The notes beneath the pieces were generated by a model. The model did no database searches. It was given only the letters and a program-made list of their open reading frames with translations, and was not told the origin of the DNA. 64,000 bases of DNA from Streptomyces sp. MH60 (GTDB lineage: Bacteria > Actinomycetota > Actinomycetes > Streptomycetales > Streptomycetaceae): positions 273,439 to 337,438 of the forward strand of contig NZ_MULI01000002.1 of NCBI RefSeq assembly GCF_002939385.1, read 5' to 3'. The position numbers and the translations under genes are program-made. Each line of letters starts with the position of its first letter. Positions within the stretch are counted from its first letter, which is position 1. Below, one piece after another: positions 20,400 to 29,918 of the stretch.

Positions 20400-23032
20400 A
20401 CCGTCTCACCCAGAAATCCCAGGAGGCGCTCCAGGAGGCCCAGACCGCGGCCGCCCGTATGGGACAGACCGAGGTCGACGGGGAACACCTGCTGCTCGCG
20501 CTTCTCGACCAGGAGGATGGACTGATCCCGCGGTTGCTGCAGCAGGCGGGTGCCGAGCCGAAGGAACTGCGCGCGGCCGTGCGCGAGGAGCTCTCCCGTC
20601 GCCCGCGGGTCACCGGCCCCGGCGCGGCACCCGGCCAGGTCTTCGTCACCCAGCGCCTCGCCGGCCTGCTCGACACCGCCGAACAGGAGGCCAAGCGGCT
20701 CAAGGACGAGTACGTGTCCGTGGAACACCTCCTGCTCGCCCTGGCCGGGGAGGGCTCCTCGACCGCCTCCGGACGACTGCTCGGCCAGGCCGGCATCACG
20801 ACCGACTCGTTCCTGGGCGCGCTCACCCAGGTGCGCGGCAACCAGCGTGTCACCTCCGCCAACCCGGAAGTGGCCTACGAGGCCCTGGAGAAGTACGGCC
20901 GCGATCTCGTGGCCGAGGCAAGGGACGGGAGGCTCGACCCGGTCATCGGCCGGGACTCCGAGATCCGCCGCGTCACCCAGATACTCAGCCGCAAGTCCAA
21001 GAACAATCCCGTCCTGATCGGCGATCCCGGAGTCGGCAAGACCGCCATCGTCGAGGGCCTCGCCCAGCGCATCGTGCGGGGTGACGTGCCCGAAGGGCTC
21101 CGCGACAAGATCGTGTTCGCCCTAGACATGGGTTCCCTGGTCGCCGGGGCCAAGTACCGCGGTGAGTTCGAGGAACGCCTCAAGGCCGTGCTCAGCGAGG
21201 TCAAGGCCGCCCAAGGAGGCATCCTGCTCTTCGTCGACGAACTGCACACCGTCGTCGGCGCGGGCGCCGCCGAAGGGGCCATGGACGCGGGCAACATGCT
21301 CAAGCCGATGCTCGCCCGCGGCGAACTGCACATGATCGGCGCGACCACCCTCGACGAGTACCGCCAGCACATCGAGAAGGACGCCGCACTCGAACGCCGC
21401 TTCCAGCAGGTCCTGGTGGACGAACCCAGCGTCGAGGACACCATCTCCATCCTGCGCGGACTGCGGGAACGCCTGGAGGTCTTCCACGGCGTCAAGATCC
21501 AGGACACCGCGCTGGTCTCCGCGGCCACCCTGAGCCACCGCTACATCACCGACCGGTTCCTGCCGGACAAAGCCATCGACCTCGTCGACGAGGCGTGCGC
21601 CCGGCTGCGTACCGAGATCGACTCGATGCCCGCCGAACTCGACGAGATCACCCGCCGCGTCACCCGCCTGGAGATCGAGGAGGCCGCCCTCTCCAAGGAG
21701 ACCGACCCCGCCAGCGAAGCCCGCCTGGAGGAACTGCGCAGGGAGCTGGCCGACCTGCGCGGCGAGGCCGACGCCAAGCACGCCCAGTGGGAGGCCGAAC
21801 GACAGGCGATCCGCCGCGTGCAGGAGCTGCGCCAGGAACTGGAGCAGGTTCGCCACGAGGCGGAGGAGGCCGAGCGCGCCTACGATCTCAACCGCGCCGC
21901 CGAACTCCGGTATGGCCGGCTCCAGGACCTGGAGCGCCGGCTCGCCGCCGAGGAGGAGCAGCTGGCCTCCAAGCAGGGCCAGAATCGGCTGCTGCGCGAG
22001 GTGGTCACCGAGGAAGAGATCGCCGAGATCGTCGCCGCCTGGACCGGCATTCCCGTCGCCCGCCTCCAGGAGGGGGAACGAGAGAAACTGCTGCGTCTCG
22101 ACGAGATCCTGCGCGAGCGCGTCATCGGCCAGGACGAGGCCGTCAAGCTCGTCGCCGACGCCATCATCCGCGCCCGCTCCGGCATCCGCGACCCGCGCCG
22201 ACCCATCGGATCGTTCGTCTTCCTCGGCCCCACCGGCGTGGGGAAGACCGAGCTGGCCAAGACCCTCGCCCGGGCCCTGTTCGACTCCGAGGAGAACATG
22301 GTCCGCCTCGACATGAGCGAGTACCAGGAGCGGCACACCGTCAGCCGGCTCATGGGCGCACCACCCGGATACGTCGGCTACGAGGAGGGCGGGCAGCTCA
22401 CCGAGGCCGTACGCCGCAAGCCGTACTCCGTTGTGCTGTTCGACGAGATCGAGAAGGCGCACACCGATGTCTTCAACACGCTGCTGCAGGTCCTCGACGA
22501 CGGTCGCATCACCGACGCCCAGGGTCGTACCGTCGACTTCCGCAACACCGTGATCATCATGACGTCCAACATCGGCTCCGAGCATCTCCTCGAAGGCGTC
22601 ACCGCCGAAGGGGAAATCAAGCCGGACGCCCGCGCCCTGGTCATGGGCGAACTGCGCGGGCACTTCCGCCCGGAGTTCCTCAACCGCGTCGACGACATCG
22701 TGCTGTTCAAGCCGCTCGGCGAGAGCCAGATCGAGCGGATCGTGGAGCTGCAGTTCGACGAGCTGCGGCAGCGGCTCGCCGAACGCCGCATCGACGTCGA
22801 ACTCACCGATCGGGCGCGTGAGGCGATCGCCCACCAGGGCTACGACCCCGTGTACGGGGCGCGGCCACTGCGCCGTTACATCTCCCACGAGGTGGAGACC
22901 CTGGTCGGGCGCGCCCTTCTTCGCGGCGACGTCCAGGACGGCGCGACGGTCCGAGTGGACACCGAGAACGGGGAACTGGTGGTCACCTACGACCAGCCGG
23001 AGGCCGCCGCCCGGGAAGCGAGGGCAGCGTGA
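20390..23032 (+). CDS. clpB: Disaggregase ClpB (Hsp100)
   Basis: This full-length protein of 880 residues has an N-domain (residues 1-150), first AAA+ module with GDPGVGKT at 211-218, the ClpB-specific middle coiled-coil (about 410-525, for example [21 protein letters not shown]), and second AAA+ module with GPTGVGKT near 613, followed by [22 protein letters not shown]. ClpB pulls proteins out of aggregates together with DnaK. The start is ATG 20390 or 20396 ([12 protein letters not shown]); both overlap the end of cbpM. The stop overlaps the thioredoxin start. Confidence 0.98.
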   Translation: MDMNRLTQKSQEALQEAQTAAARMGQTEVDGEHLLLALLDQEDGLIPRLLQQAGAEPKELRAAVREELSRRPRVTGPGAAPGQVFVTQRLAGLLDTAEQEAKRLKDEYVSVEHLLLALAGEGSSTASGRLLGQAGITTDSFLGALTQVRGNQRVTSANPEVAYEALEKYGRDLVAEARDGRLDPVIGRDSEIRRVTQILSRKSKNNPVLIGDPGVGKTAIVEGLAQRIVRGDVPEGLRDKIVFALDMGSLVAGAKYRGEFEERLKAVLSEVKAAQGGILLFVDELHTVVGAGAAEGAMDAGNMLKPMLARGELHMIGATTLDEYRQHIEKDAALERRFQQVLVDEPSVEDTISILRGLRERLEVFHGVKIQDTALVSAATLSHRYITDRFLPDKAIDLVDEACARLRTEIDSMPAELDEITRRVTRLEIEEAALSKETDPASEARLEELRRELADLRGEADAKHAQWEAERQAIRRVQELRQELEQVRHEAEEAERAYDLNRAAELRYGRLQDLERRLAAEEEQLASKQGQNRLLREVVTEEEIAEIVAAWTGIPVARLQEGEREKLLRLDEILRERVIGQDEAVKLVADAIIRARSGIRDPRRPIGSFVFLGPTGVGKTELAKTLARALFDSEENMVRLDMSEYQERHTVSRLMGAPPGYVGYEEGGQLTEAVRRKPYSVVLFDEIEKAHTDVFNTLLQVLDDGRITDAQGRTVDFRNTVIIMTSNIGSEHLLEGVTAEGEIKPDARALVMGELRGHFRPEFLNRVDDIVLFKPLGESQIERIVELQFDELRQRLAERRIDVELTDRAREAIAHQGYDPVYGARPLRRYISHEVETLVGRALLRGDVQDGATVRVDTENGELVVTYDQPEAAAREARAA

Positions 23033-23487
23033 ACACCGGCCGGACGACGACGGTGACCTGCCCGCACTGCGGGCGCGGGAACCGGATCCCCGTGACCGCC
23101 GAGGGGCGCCCCAGGTGCGGCCACTGCAAGCAGTACCTGCCATGGATCGTCGACGCGAGCGACGGTGACTTCGGCGAGGTCGTCGAGCAGGCCACGGTGC
23201 CCGTCGTCGTCGATCTCTGGGCCACCTGGTGCGGCCCCTGCCGCATGGTCAGCCCCGCACTCGAACAGGTGGCTCGCGACCTTGCCGGACGGATCAAACT
23301 CGTCAAGGTCGACGTGGACAAGAACCCACTGCTCAGCAGCCGGTTCGCAGTGCAGGCGGTGCCCACACTGCTGGTCCTGGACCGGGGTGAGACGGTCGCC
23401 CGGCAGGCGGGCGCGGCGCCCGCGCACGTCCTACGACAGTGGGTCGAACAGGCCATGACAAGCCAGCCGGACCGACGACAAAGCTGA
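23029..23487 (+). CDS. Thioredoxin 2-type protein with N-terminal zinc ribbon
   Basis: A GTG at 23029 overlaps the clpB stop. The 152-residue product begins with a zinc-ribbon ([11 protein letters not shown] and [10 protein letters not shown], residues about 11-40), then a thioredoxin fold with the active site [13 protein letters not shown] and the cis-proline segment [12 protein letters not shown]. Thioredoxin 2 proteins (TrxC) combine exactly these parts and are often redox- and heat-responsive because of the zinc site. It reduces protein disulfides in the cytoplasm. Co-transcription with clpB ties it to proteotoxic and oxidative stress. Confidence 0.95.
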   Translation: MNTGRTTTVTCPHCGRGNRIPVTAEGRPRCGHCKQYLPWIVDASDGDFGEVVEQATVPVVVDLWATWCGPCRMVSPALEQVARDLAGRIKLVKVDVDKNPLLSSRFAVQAVPTLLVLDRGETVARQAGAAPAHVLRQWVEQAMTSQPDRRQS

Positions 23488-23498
23488 GGTGATCGGTG

Positions 23499-23990
23499 AT
23501 GAACATGCCCGTCCGCAGCCACCGCGGTGGCGCCACGGCAGAGCGGCCTCTCGGGTGGGCCCGCAACCCACTGACGGAATTCGACGAACTGCTCAACCAG
23601 ATGAGCGGTCTGCTCGAATCGACGGTGGGGGGCGCCACGCCCGCAGCCGCCTGGACCCCCCTCGCGGACGTCACGGAGACCGATGACGCCTTCGAGGTCG
23701 AGATCGAACTTCCCGGCGTCAAGAACAAGGACGTCCACGTCGAGGCCAACGGACAAGAGCTGGTGGTCGCCGGAGAGATCAAGGAAAAGGAGCGCACAGG
23801 CGTCCTGCGCCGCCGCGCCCGCCGAACCGGTGCCTTCGAGTACCGGCTGCGGCTGCCGGGCGAGGTGGACACCGAGAGAGTCACAGCGGAGATGTCGACC
23901 GGTGTCCTCACGGTCACCGTTCCCAAGGCGGAGGCCGCCAAGCCCCGTCACATCCAGGTCACCGAGAGCGACGAGAACAGCGCCGACTGA
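23499..23990 (+). CDS. Small heat-shock protein, Hsp20/alpha-crystallin family
   Basis: The 163-residue protein starts at ATG 23499 after GAGGTGATCG (a GTG one codon earlier is possible). The alpha-crystallin domain spans about 50-150: WTPLADVTETDDAFEVEIELPGVKNKDVHVEANGQELVVAGEI, FEYRLRLPGEVD, and TAEMSTGVLTVTVPKAE. A C-terminal I-x-I/V anchor is only weakly present (HIQVTE). Such holdases trap unfolding proteins and pass them to DnaK and ClpB, both encoded immediately upstream. It closes the chaperone run and is followed by a strong hairpin. Confidence 0.96.
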   Translation: MNMPVRSHRGGATAERPLGWARNPLTEFDELLNQMSGLLESTVGGATPAAAWTPLADVTETDDAFEVEIELPGVKNKDVHVEANGQELVVAGEIKEKERTGVLRRRARRTGAFEYRLRLPGEVDTERVTAEMSTGVLTVTVPKAEAAKPRHIQVTESDENSAD

Positions 23991-24000
23991 CCCGGGAGCC

Positions 24001-24032
24001 CGGCGGTGCGGGACCGCGGTCCGGCACCGCCG
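24001..24032 (+). terminator. Strong GC hairpin after hsp20
   Basis: A 15-bp stem with one mismatch and a 2-nt loop (CGGCGGTGCGGGACC / GGTCCGGCACCGCCG) starts 11 nt after the hsp20 stop. There is no U-run, as is common for actinobacterial terminators. It probably ends or attenuates the dnaK-to-hsp20 transcript before the DUF2267 gene. Confidence 0.7.
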
Positions 24033-24061
24033 GTCCGCCGGAAGCGAAAGGAGCCCGGGTA

Positions 24062-24490
24062 ATGACCGAAACAGGATTCTCCTCATTCGACACCATGGTG
24101 GACAAGGCAAACCGACTGCTCAGGGAGATCGAGGAAGCCAACGGGTGGCCCAAGGAACGCCGTAAGCAGTCGTACGCCGCGCTGCGGGCCGTCCTGCACC
24201 GGCTACGGGACCGGCTCTCCGTGGACGGGGCCGCGCACTTCGGGGCACAGCTGCCCACCCTGATCCGAGGCATCTACTACGACGGCTGGAAGCCGTCCGA
24301 GACACCGGTGAAATTGAGCGGTGAGGATTTCCTCCAGCGCGTCCGGGACGACTTTCCCTACGCGGTCGACGGCGGCGTCGAACGGGTCGTGCACACCGTC
24401 CTGGAGGTTTTGGAACGCCACGTGAGCGAGGGCGAGTGGGACCACCTCAAGTCCGCACTGCCGAAATCGCTGACCTCCGTACTGCCGTAG
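24062..24490 (+). CDS. DUF2267 family protein
   Basis: This 142-residue protein follows an AAAGGAG site. The pattern FDTMVDKANRLLREIEEANGWPKERRKQSYAALRAVLHRLRDRLSVDGAAHFGAQLPTLIRGIYYDGW is that of DUF2267 proteins. They are helical, have no established biochemical role, and are repeatedly found beside Hsp20, universal-stress and DUF1931 genes in actinobacterial stress islands, as here. The second half (FLQRVRDDFPYAVDGGVERVVHTVLEVLERHVSEGEWDHLKSALP) is a degenerate repeat of the same unit. Confidence 0.88.
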   Translation: MTETGFSSFDTMVDKANRLLREIEEANGWPKERRKQSYAALRAVLHRLRDRLSVDGAAHFGAQLPTLIRGIYYDGWKPSETPVKLSGEDFLQRVRDDFPYAVDGGVERVVHTVLEVLERHVSEGEWDHLKSALPKSLTSVLP

Positions 24491-24597
24491 ACGCCGGCGC
24501 ACGGGCACGCCCGTGGGCTCCGAGGCCGGCACCGGCCGACCGACGCCCTGCCGCGCCCAGCTGCCGAACAGCCCCGTCCACGAAGGAGCACGCCATC

Positions 24598-24861
24598 ATG
24601 GCTACGATCCCCGACCCGCACCTGGCGATGGTGCGTCCCGTGAGTCCGCGTACCCCGGAAGGCTGCGAGGAGTGCCTCAAGGTCCACTCCCCCTGGGTGC
24701 ACCTGCGGCTCTGCCTCACCTGTGGGCACGTCGGCTGCTGCGACTCCTCGCCCCTCAAGCACGCCAGCCGCCACGCGGCCGGCGTCGGTCACCCCGTGGT
24801 GCAGTCCTTCGAGCCGGGGGAGAACTGGCGCTGGTGCTACGTCCACGAGGTCATGGTCTGA
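24598..24861 (+). CDS. UBP-type zinc-finger protein
   Basis: The 87-residue protein is essentially a single UBP-type zinc finger: CEECLKVHSPWVHLRLCLTCGHVGCCDSSPLKHASRHAAGVGHPVV, with paired Cys and His ligands in the order C-C-C-C-C-H-H-H. The fold is best known from eukaryotic ubiquitin-binding proteins, but bacterial versions occur without ubiquitin and their ligand is unknown. Its stop overlaps the start of the next gene (TGATG), so it is probably coupled to the cNMP-binding oxidoreductase and may act with it. Confidence 0.9.
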   Translation: MATIPDPHLAMVRPVSPRTPEGCEECLKVHSPWVHLRLCLTCGHVGCCDSSPLKHASRHAAGVGHPVVQSFEPGENWRWCYVHEVMV

Positions 24862-26618
24862 TGAGCAGCGCAGAGCACGTGCATGGTGGGCCCCGAGAGA
24901 CACCGGACCAGTACGGGGCGTTCCCGCGCCTCTCAGCGGCGCAGCTCCAGATCCTTGCCACGCATGGTGAACGCCGCAGGACCACCGAGAACGAGGTGCT
25001 GTACCGCGAGGGTGAGCCGTTCCGGGAGTTCCTCGCGGTCCTCAGCGGGACCGTCGAGATCATCCATGACCACGGCGGCCCCGAGGAGCGCACGGTGGCG
25101 GTGCACGGACCGGGCAGATTCCTGGGCGAACTCGGGTTGTTGGAGGGCCAGGCGGCCTTCGACACCGCCGTGGTGCGTGAACCGGGCGAGATCCTGGCCG
25201 TACCGGTGGGCCGGCAACGCGCCCTGGTCAGCCGCGACCCCGTCCTCGGTGACCTGATCCTCCGCGCATACCTGGGCCGCAGACATCTACTCATCGGCCT
25301 CGGCGCGGGCTTCCGGATCCTGGGATCGTGCTACTCACCGGACACGTTGCGGCTGCGTGAGTTCGCCGCCCGCAACAGGCTGCCCCACCGCTGGGTGGAT
25401 CTGGAGAAGGACAAGGAGGCGGAGGCGCTGCTGCGCCGGTTCGGAGTCCGTCCCGAAGAGACCCCCGTGGTCCTCTGGAAGGGCGACCAGGTACTGCGGA
25501 ACCCCAGCAACGCCGAACTCGCCCGCATCATCGGGCTGCCCGCCCCCTCGCCGGAGGCCGGGCGGCGGTACGACGTGATGGTGGTCGGTGCGGGTCCCGC
25601 GGGACTCGCCACCGCCGTGTACGGCGCCTCCGACGGCCTCACCACGGCCGTCGTCGACGCTGTGGCCACCGGTGGCCAGGCGGGTACCTCGTCCCGCATC
25701 GAGAACTACCTCGGCTTCCCGTCGGGCATCTCCGGGGGCGAGCTCATCGAACGCGCGGTGCTCCAGGCCCGCAAGTTCGACGCCCACCTCATGGTGCCCG
25801 CCAAGGTCACCGGGCTCACTCCGCACAACGACGAGTACGTCGTCAGCTTCGCCGACGGGTCGCGGGCCCGGACTGGCGCCGTGGTCCTCGCTTCGGGCGT
25901 GTGGTACCGCAAACTCGAGGTGCCCGGCATCGACCGCCTGGAGGGCATCAGCGTCTACTACGCGGCGACCGTCCACGAAGCCAGCCTCTGCCGGGCTGAC
26001 CCGGTCGCCGTGGTCGGTGGCGGGAACTCCGCCGGACAAGCGGCACTGTTCCTCGCGAACCACGCGTCCAGGGTCCAGCTCCTCATCCGGGGCCGTGACC
26101 TCAACGCGGACATGTCCCGCTACCTCGTCGACCAAGTCGAACGGCATCCGAAGATCGAGGTACTGCTGCACACCGAAGTCCGGCGCGTCTTCGGGGCGGA
26201 GAAGCTGGAAGCGCTGCTGGTGGAGGACAACACAAGCGGCCGACGGCGGAAGGTGCGAGCCGCGGCGCTGTTCGTGTTCATCGGAGCCCGACCGCGCACG
26301 GAATGGCTCAGGGATCTGCTGGCCCTGGACGAGAAGGGTTTTGTCCTCACCGGTGCCGACGCCCAGGCGTTGGCCGGCCCGGACCGGTGGGCCTCGCTCG
26401 GCCGTGGTCCGTTGCCGTTGGAGACCACCCTTCCCGGCGTCTTTGCTGTCGGCGACGTCAGAAGCGGTTCGGTCAAGCGGGTAGCCGCGGCGACCGGTGA
26501 GGGTGCGATGTCGATCCACCTCGTGCACGAGCACCGGCAGCAGACGGGCAACTTGGTCCGCGCCGCGGGCCCGGAGGGGCGCGGGCCGGTGAGGGCTCAA
26601 TCCGGGCCCGGGCGCTGA
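24861..26618 (+). CDS. cNMP-binding domain fused to thioredoxin-reductase-like flavoprotein
   Basis: The 585-residue fusion has a cyclic-nucleotide-binding domain at about 20-130 (RRTTENEVLYREGEPFREFLAVLSGTVEI; FLGELGLLEGQAAFDTAVV), a linker domain (about 145-235), then a two-dinucleotide-fold reductase with VVGAGPAGLATAVYG near 245, TGGQAGTSSRIENYLGFP, VVGGGNSAGQAA near 385 and the FAD-binding GVFAVGDVRSG. The redox CxxC found at the start of the NADPH domain of true thioredoxin reductases is replaced by AATV in YYAATVHEASLC, so it should not reduce thioredoxin in the standard way. Its substrate is unknown. Confidence 0.92.
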   Translation: MSSAEHVHGGPRETPDQYGAFPRLSAAQLQILATHGERRRTTENEVLYREGEPFREFLAVLSGTVEIIHDHGGPEERTVAVHGPGRFLGELGLLEGQAAFDTAVVREPGEILAVPVGRQRALVSRDPVLGDLILRAYLGRRHLLIGLGAGFRILGSCYSPDTLRLREFAARNRLPHRWVDLEKDKEAEALLRRFGVRPEETPVVLWKGDQVLRNPSNAELARIIGLPAPSPEAGRRYDVMVVGAGPAGLATAVYGASDGLTTAVVDAVATGGQAGTSSRIENYLGFPSGISGGELIERAVLQARKFDAHLMVPAKVTGLTPHNDEYVVSFADGSRARTGAVVLASGVWYRKLEVPGIDRLEGISVYYAATVHEASLCRADPVAVVGGGNSAGQAALFLANHASRVQLLIRGRDLNADMSRYLVDQVERHPKIEVLLHTEVRRVFGAEKLEALLVEDNTSGRRRKVRAAALFVFIGARPRTEWLRDLLALDEKGFVLTGADAQALAGPDRWASLGRGPLPLETTLPGVFAVGDVRSGSVKRVAAATGEGAMSIHLVHEHRQQTGNLVRAAGPEGRGPVRAQSGPGR

Positions 26619-26721
26619 CCCCTGGGCAGGCTCGCTGTCGGGAGTGCACCCGCGCCCCGTAGAACAGTGCCGGCCACCGAGCCGTAACCGGGACCGCACA
26701 CGGAGTGCGTCCTCTCGGGTC

Positions 26722-27897
26722 TCATGGCGTGAGGACGACCTTCTCGCAGTGGTCCTTCTTGTCCTTGAACGGGGCGTAGCCGGTCGGTGCCTCGGTCAGG
26801 GGCAGCCGGTGGGTGATGATCCGGGTGGGCTCGATCTTGCCCTGCTCGATCATGCTCAGCAGTGGCTTCATGTACCGCTGTACGTGGCACTGGCCGGTTC
26901 GCAGGGTCACTGACCTGTTCATCCAGGCACCCGCCGGGAACTTGTCGATCATTCCTCCGTAGACGCCGATGGCCGAGACGACGCCGCCGCTGCGGCAGGA
27001 CATGATGGCCTGGCGCAGGGCGTGCGGCCGGTCGGTCTCGGAGCGGGCCGCCTGCTTGGCACGGTCGTAGAGGTGGATGTGGGAGGCGCCGTGTGTGGCC
27101 TCCAGGCCGACGGCGTCGATGCATTTGTCGGGGCCACGGCCGCCGGTGAGTTCGAGCAGGGCGGACCGTACGTCGGTGTTGTCGAAGTCGACGGTGGTGT
27201 AGCCCTGAGCGGCGGCCATGTCGAGGCGGTAGGTCTCCTTGTCGATGGCGATGACCTTCTCCGCGCCCAGGACGCCGGCGCTGTCCATGGCGAACTGGCC
27301 GACCGGCCCGGCGCCCCAGACGGCGACGATGTCACCTTCCTTGATGTCGCACATGTCGGCGCCCATGTAGCCGGTCGGCAGGATGTCGGACAGGAAGAGG
27401 ACCTGCTCGTCGGTCAGGTCCGACTCGATCTTGAGGGCGTTGGCGTCGGCGAGGACCACCCGCGCGTACTCGGCCTGGCCGCCGGCGAAGCCGCCGGTGA
27501 GGTGTGAGTAGCCGTAGACGCCGCAGGTGGGATGACCGAACAGCTTCTCCGAGATGCCGGCGTTGGGGTTGCTGTTCTCGCAGCACGAGTACAGCTCCGC
27601 GCGGCAGGACGCACAGGAGCCGCAGGCGATGGGGAAGGGCACCACGACACGGTCGCCGACGCGCAGGCTGCCGTCGCTGACGCCGGGGCCGACCTCGACG
27701 ACTTCTCCCATGAACTCATGGCCCAGGATGTCGCCCTTCTCCATGGTGGGCACGTAGCCGTCGACCAGATGGAGGTCGGAGCCGCAGATCGCCGTCGAGG
27801 TGATTCTCACGATGACGTCGCGGCTGTTGAGGATCGAGGGGTCGGGGAGGTCCTGCACCTCGACCGAGTTGCGTCCCGTCCAGCAGGTGGCCTTCAT
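26722..27897 (-). CDS. Zinc-dependent alcohol/formaldehyde dehydrogenase-like protein
   Basis: This intact MDR-type dehydrogenase has 391 residues. It shows the catalytic-zinc region CGSDLHLVDG and GHEFMGEVVEVG, a structural-zinc Cys cluster CGSCASCRAELYSCCENSN, the NAD-binding AVWGAGPVGQFA and a following acidic IAIDK. The length and the insertion between the zinc site and the Rossmann fold resemble glutathione-independent formaldehyde dehydrogenase relatives. Substrate not known. Its ATG overlaps the stop of the SRPBCC gene (ATGA), so the two are coupled. Confidence 0.9.
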   Translation of the reverse strand: MKATCWTGRNSVEVQDLPDPSILNSRDVIVRITSTAICGSDLHLVDGYVPTMEKGDILGHEFMGEVVEVGPGVSDGSLRVGDRVVVPFPIACGSCASCRAELYSCCENSNPNAGISEKLFGHPTCGVYGYSHLTGGFAGGQAEYARVVLADANALKIESDLTDEQVLFLSDILPTGYMGADMCDIKEGDIVAVWGAGPVGQFAMDSAGVLGAEKVIAIDKETYRLDMAAAQGYTTVDFDNTDVRSALLELTGGRGPDKCIDAVGLEATHGASHIHLYDRAKQAARSETDRPHALRQAIMSCRSGGVVSAIGVYGGMIDKFPAGAWMNRSVTLRTGQCHVQRYMKPLLSMIEQGKIEPTRIITHRLPLTEAPTGYAPFKDKKDHCEKVVLTP

Positions 27898-28832
27898 GCC
27901 AGGGCCTCCTTCAGTTCGCCCACGGTCAACGGCCGGGCCGGGTGCTGCGGGAACTCGCCACGGGCCCGCTTGCCGCCGGGTGCGCCCTCGGAGCGGACGA
28001 CTTCACCGGTTTCCGCGATCTGCTTGAAGCGGCGAAGGTCGTCGTCCAGCTGCTGGTGCGGCTCCTCGCCGAAGTAGCGCGCCGCCGCCTTGCCCACCGC
28101 TCCGCCGGGCAGGACGTAGCGCAGGAACACCCGGATCTCCGTGCCCTGGCCGCCGGGGGCCAGCACGAAACGGATTTCGCCTGAATGGTCGATGTCGGCA
28201 CCATTCACCGACCGACACGCGATCAACTGCCCGGGGACGTCCCGGGCGATCTCGGCGTCCCATTCGACTGTCCTGCCGAACGGTGCGCTGGCCTGCCAGT
28301 GACTGGTGCGCTCGCCGGTCACGTGCACCTCGTCCAGGTGCACCATGAAGTACGGCAGTCGTTCCAGGTCCTTCCAGAGGATGTACGCCTCGTCCGGGGA
28401 CCGGGCGACGGTGGTGGCCGCGGTCAGTTCCATGGGGGTGCTCCTACGGGTGCGGGTCACGGCCGCGTAGAGGTCCGTAGCCGTGACGACGGTGACCGCG
28501 GCCGTCGCGGCAACAGTGCGACCGAAGCCGCGTCCGTCGTGGTTCCTCAGGGCCCGGGTCAGCATCGTCAGATCTGTAAGGTCGCCACCGACGCGTCCCC
28601 AGAGCCAGGCCGGATGCGGCCGCCCCAGCAGCCCGGCCGCTGCCGCCAGCTCCCGCACTCCGACCACGGTCGTGGCCAGACGGTGCCGAGAGGCGTCGCC
28701 CACGCCCAGTGCGCGGGCGACGCCCGCCGGGGCAACGACCTGCGGCACGCCCAAGAGGGCGCTGGCCCAGCCGAGGCCGCGTACGAGCGGATCGCGCCGA
28801 AGGCGGGAGATGTGATGAGTGTTCGTGTTCAT
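27894..28832 (-). CDS. Membrane-anchored SRPBCC (cyclase/dehydrase-like) protein
   Basis: ATG at 28832 (MNTNTHHISRLRRDPLVRGLGWASALLG) gives 312 residues. The first 110 contain hydrophobic helices (VVAPAGVARALGV; VVGVRELAAAAGLL; AVTVVTATDLYAAV). Residues about 118-265 are an SRPBCC fold (ELTAATTVARSPDEAYILWKDLERLPYFMVHLDEVHVTGERTSHWQASAP). Such proteins bind lipids or polyketides, and several sit in actinobacterial stress islands beside zinc dehydrogenases. The C-terminal 40 residues are basic and Pro-rich. Confidence 0.85.
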   Translation of the reverse strand: MNTNTHHISRLRRDPLVRGLGWASALLGVPQVVAPAGVARALGVGDASRHRLATTVVGVRELAAAAGLLGRPHPAWLWGRVGGDLTDLTMLTRALRNHDGRGFGRTVAATAAVTVVTATDLYAAVTRTRRSTPMELTAATTVARSPDEAYILWKDLERLPYFMVHLDEVHVTGERTSHWQASAPFGRTVEWDAEIARDVPGQLIACRSVNGADIDHSGEIRFVLAPGGQGTEIRVFLRYVLPGGAVGKAAARYFGEEPHQQLDDDLRRFKQIAETGEVVRSEGAPGGKRARGEFPQHPARPLTVGELKEALA

Positions 28833-28955
28833 GGGTGCTCCGTACCTGCGGTGGGGTGAAGGCACTGCCGTCCACCACCGGCCCACCTCGGGCCGCTTGC
28901 TACGCGCCGGTCGGACTGGTCCGAGGTGAACAGCGGACGGAGGTCCTCGCGTCCC

Positions 28956-29918
28956 TTACTGCTTGTGTCCGTTGCCGTGGCCGTCAGGGTGCAGCACCTC
29001 CTGCGTCCAGCCCTCGTCACGGGCGTCGAAGTGCTCGTAGGCGGTGGGAGCCTCGTCCAGGCTGAACTCGTGGGAGACGACGAAGCCCGGCGTCGTCTTC
29101 CCGCTGGCGATCAGGTCCCGCAGCGCGCGGTTGTACTTCTTCACCGGCGCCTGCCCGGTCCCCACGTGCTGGCCCTTGAACCACATCATCCCGGAGTCGA
29201 TCGGGACCTTGCCCTGCGCCTCCAGCTCGCTTTGGGCCTCCGCGCCGCCGGGGTCCTGGGGCAGGAACACGCCCACCACGCCGACATCACCGGTGAACCT
29301 GACCGAGTCGATCAGGCTGTTGAGCGTGAGCAAATAGGTCACCATCAGCCCGACGGGGCCGGCACCGAAGACGATCGTCTGGTCGCCCGGTTTGACGTTG
29401 GCCATTTGGGTGGCGCGGTAGCCGGTGGGGAAGATGTCGGCGAGCATTAGGTGGTCGCTCTGGCGCTCGGCGGCGTCCTCGCCCAGGCGCAGCGCGTTGA
29501 AGTCGCCGTACGGCACGCGCAGCAGTTCTGCCTGGCCGCCCTGGTAGGGGCCCATGTCGGCGAAGTCGTCGGCGGCTCCGGCGAGGGCGGGTTCTGGCTG
29601 CATGGTCAGGCAGTAGTTGGTCAGCCCTCGCTCGCACTGCATGCAGAAGCCGCAGGCGATGTTGAAGGGCAGAACCACGTACTCGCCGACCTGGACCTTG
29701 CGGACAGCTGAGCCAAGCTCTACGACTTGGCCCATGTTCTCGTGTCCCAGCGTGCGGCCGGACTCGAACGAGGTGCGGCCGTCGTACATGTGCAGGTCCG
29801 AACCGCAGATATTGGTAGCGGTGATCTTGACGATGATGTCGCAGGGGTGCTCGGTCTTAGCGTCCGGTGCGTCCTTCACTGTGACCGTTCGCGGTCCCTC
29901 GTATACCGCTGCTTTCAC
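28956..29918 (-). CDS. Formaldehyde-dehydrogenase-like MDR protein with internal deletion
   Basis: Translation from GTG 29918 (KAAVYEGPRTVTVKDAPDAK) gives 320 residues, while relatives have about 390-400. The N-terminal GroES-like domain is complete (ICGSDLHMYDG, GHENMGQVVELG, structural Cys in CGFCMQCERGLTNYC). The Rossmann motif IVFGAGPVGLMVTYLLTL is present, but it is followed at once by NSLIDSVRFTGDVGVVGVF, a segment that normally comes about 75-80 residues later. The rest of the NAD-binding core is missing in frame. The C-terminus (GTGQAPVKKYNRALRDLI) is normal. Probably inactive as a dehydrogenase. Confidence 0.85.
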   Translation of the reverse strand: MKAAVYEGPRTVTVKDAPDAKTEHPCDIIVKITATNICGSDLHMYDGRTSFESGRTLGHENMGQVVELGSAVRKVQVGEYVVLPFNIACGFCMQCERGLTNYCLTMQPEPALAGAADDFADMGPYQGGQAELLRVPYGDFNALRLGEDAAERQSDHLMLADIFPTGYRATQMANVKPGDQTIVFGAGPVGLMVTYLLTLNSLIDSVRFTGDVGVVGVFLPQDPGGAEAQSELEAQGKVPIDSGMMWFKGQHVGTGQAPVKKYNRALRDLIASGKTTPGFVVSHEFSLDEAPTAYEHFDARDEGWTQEVLHPDGHGNGHKQ

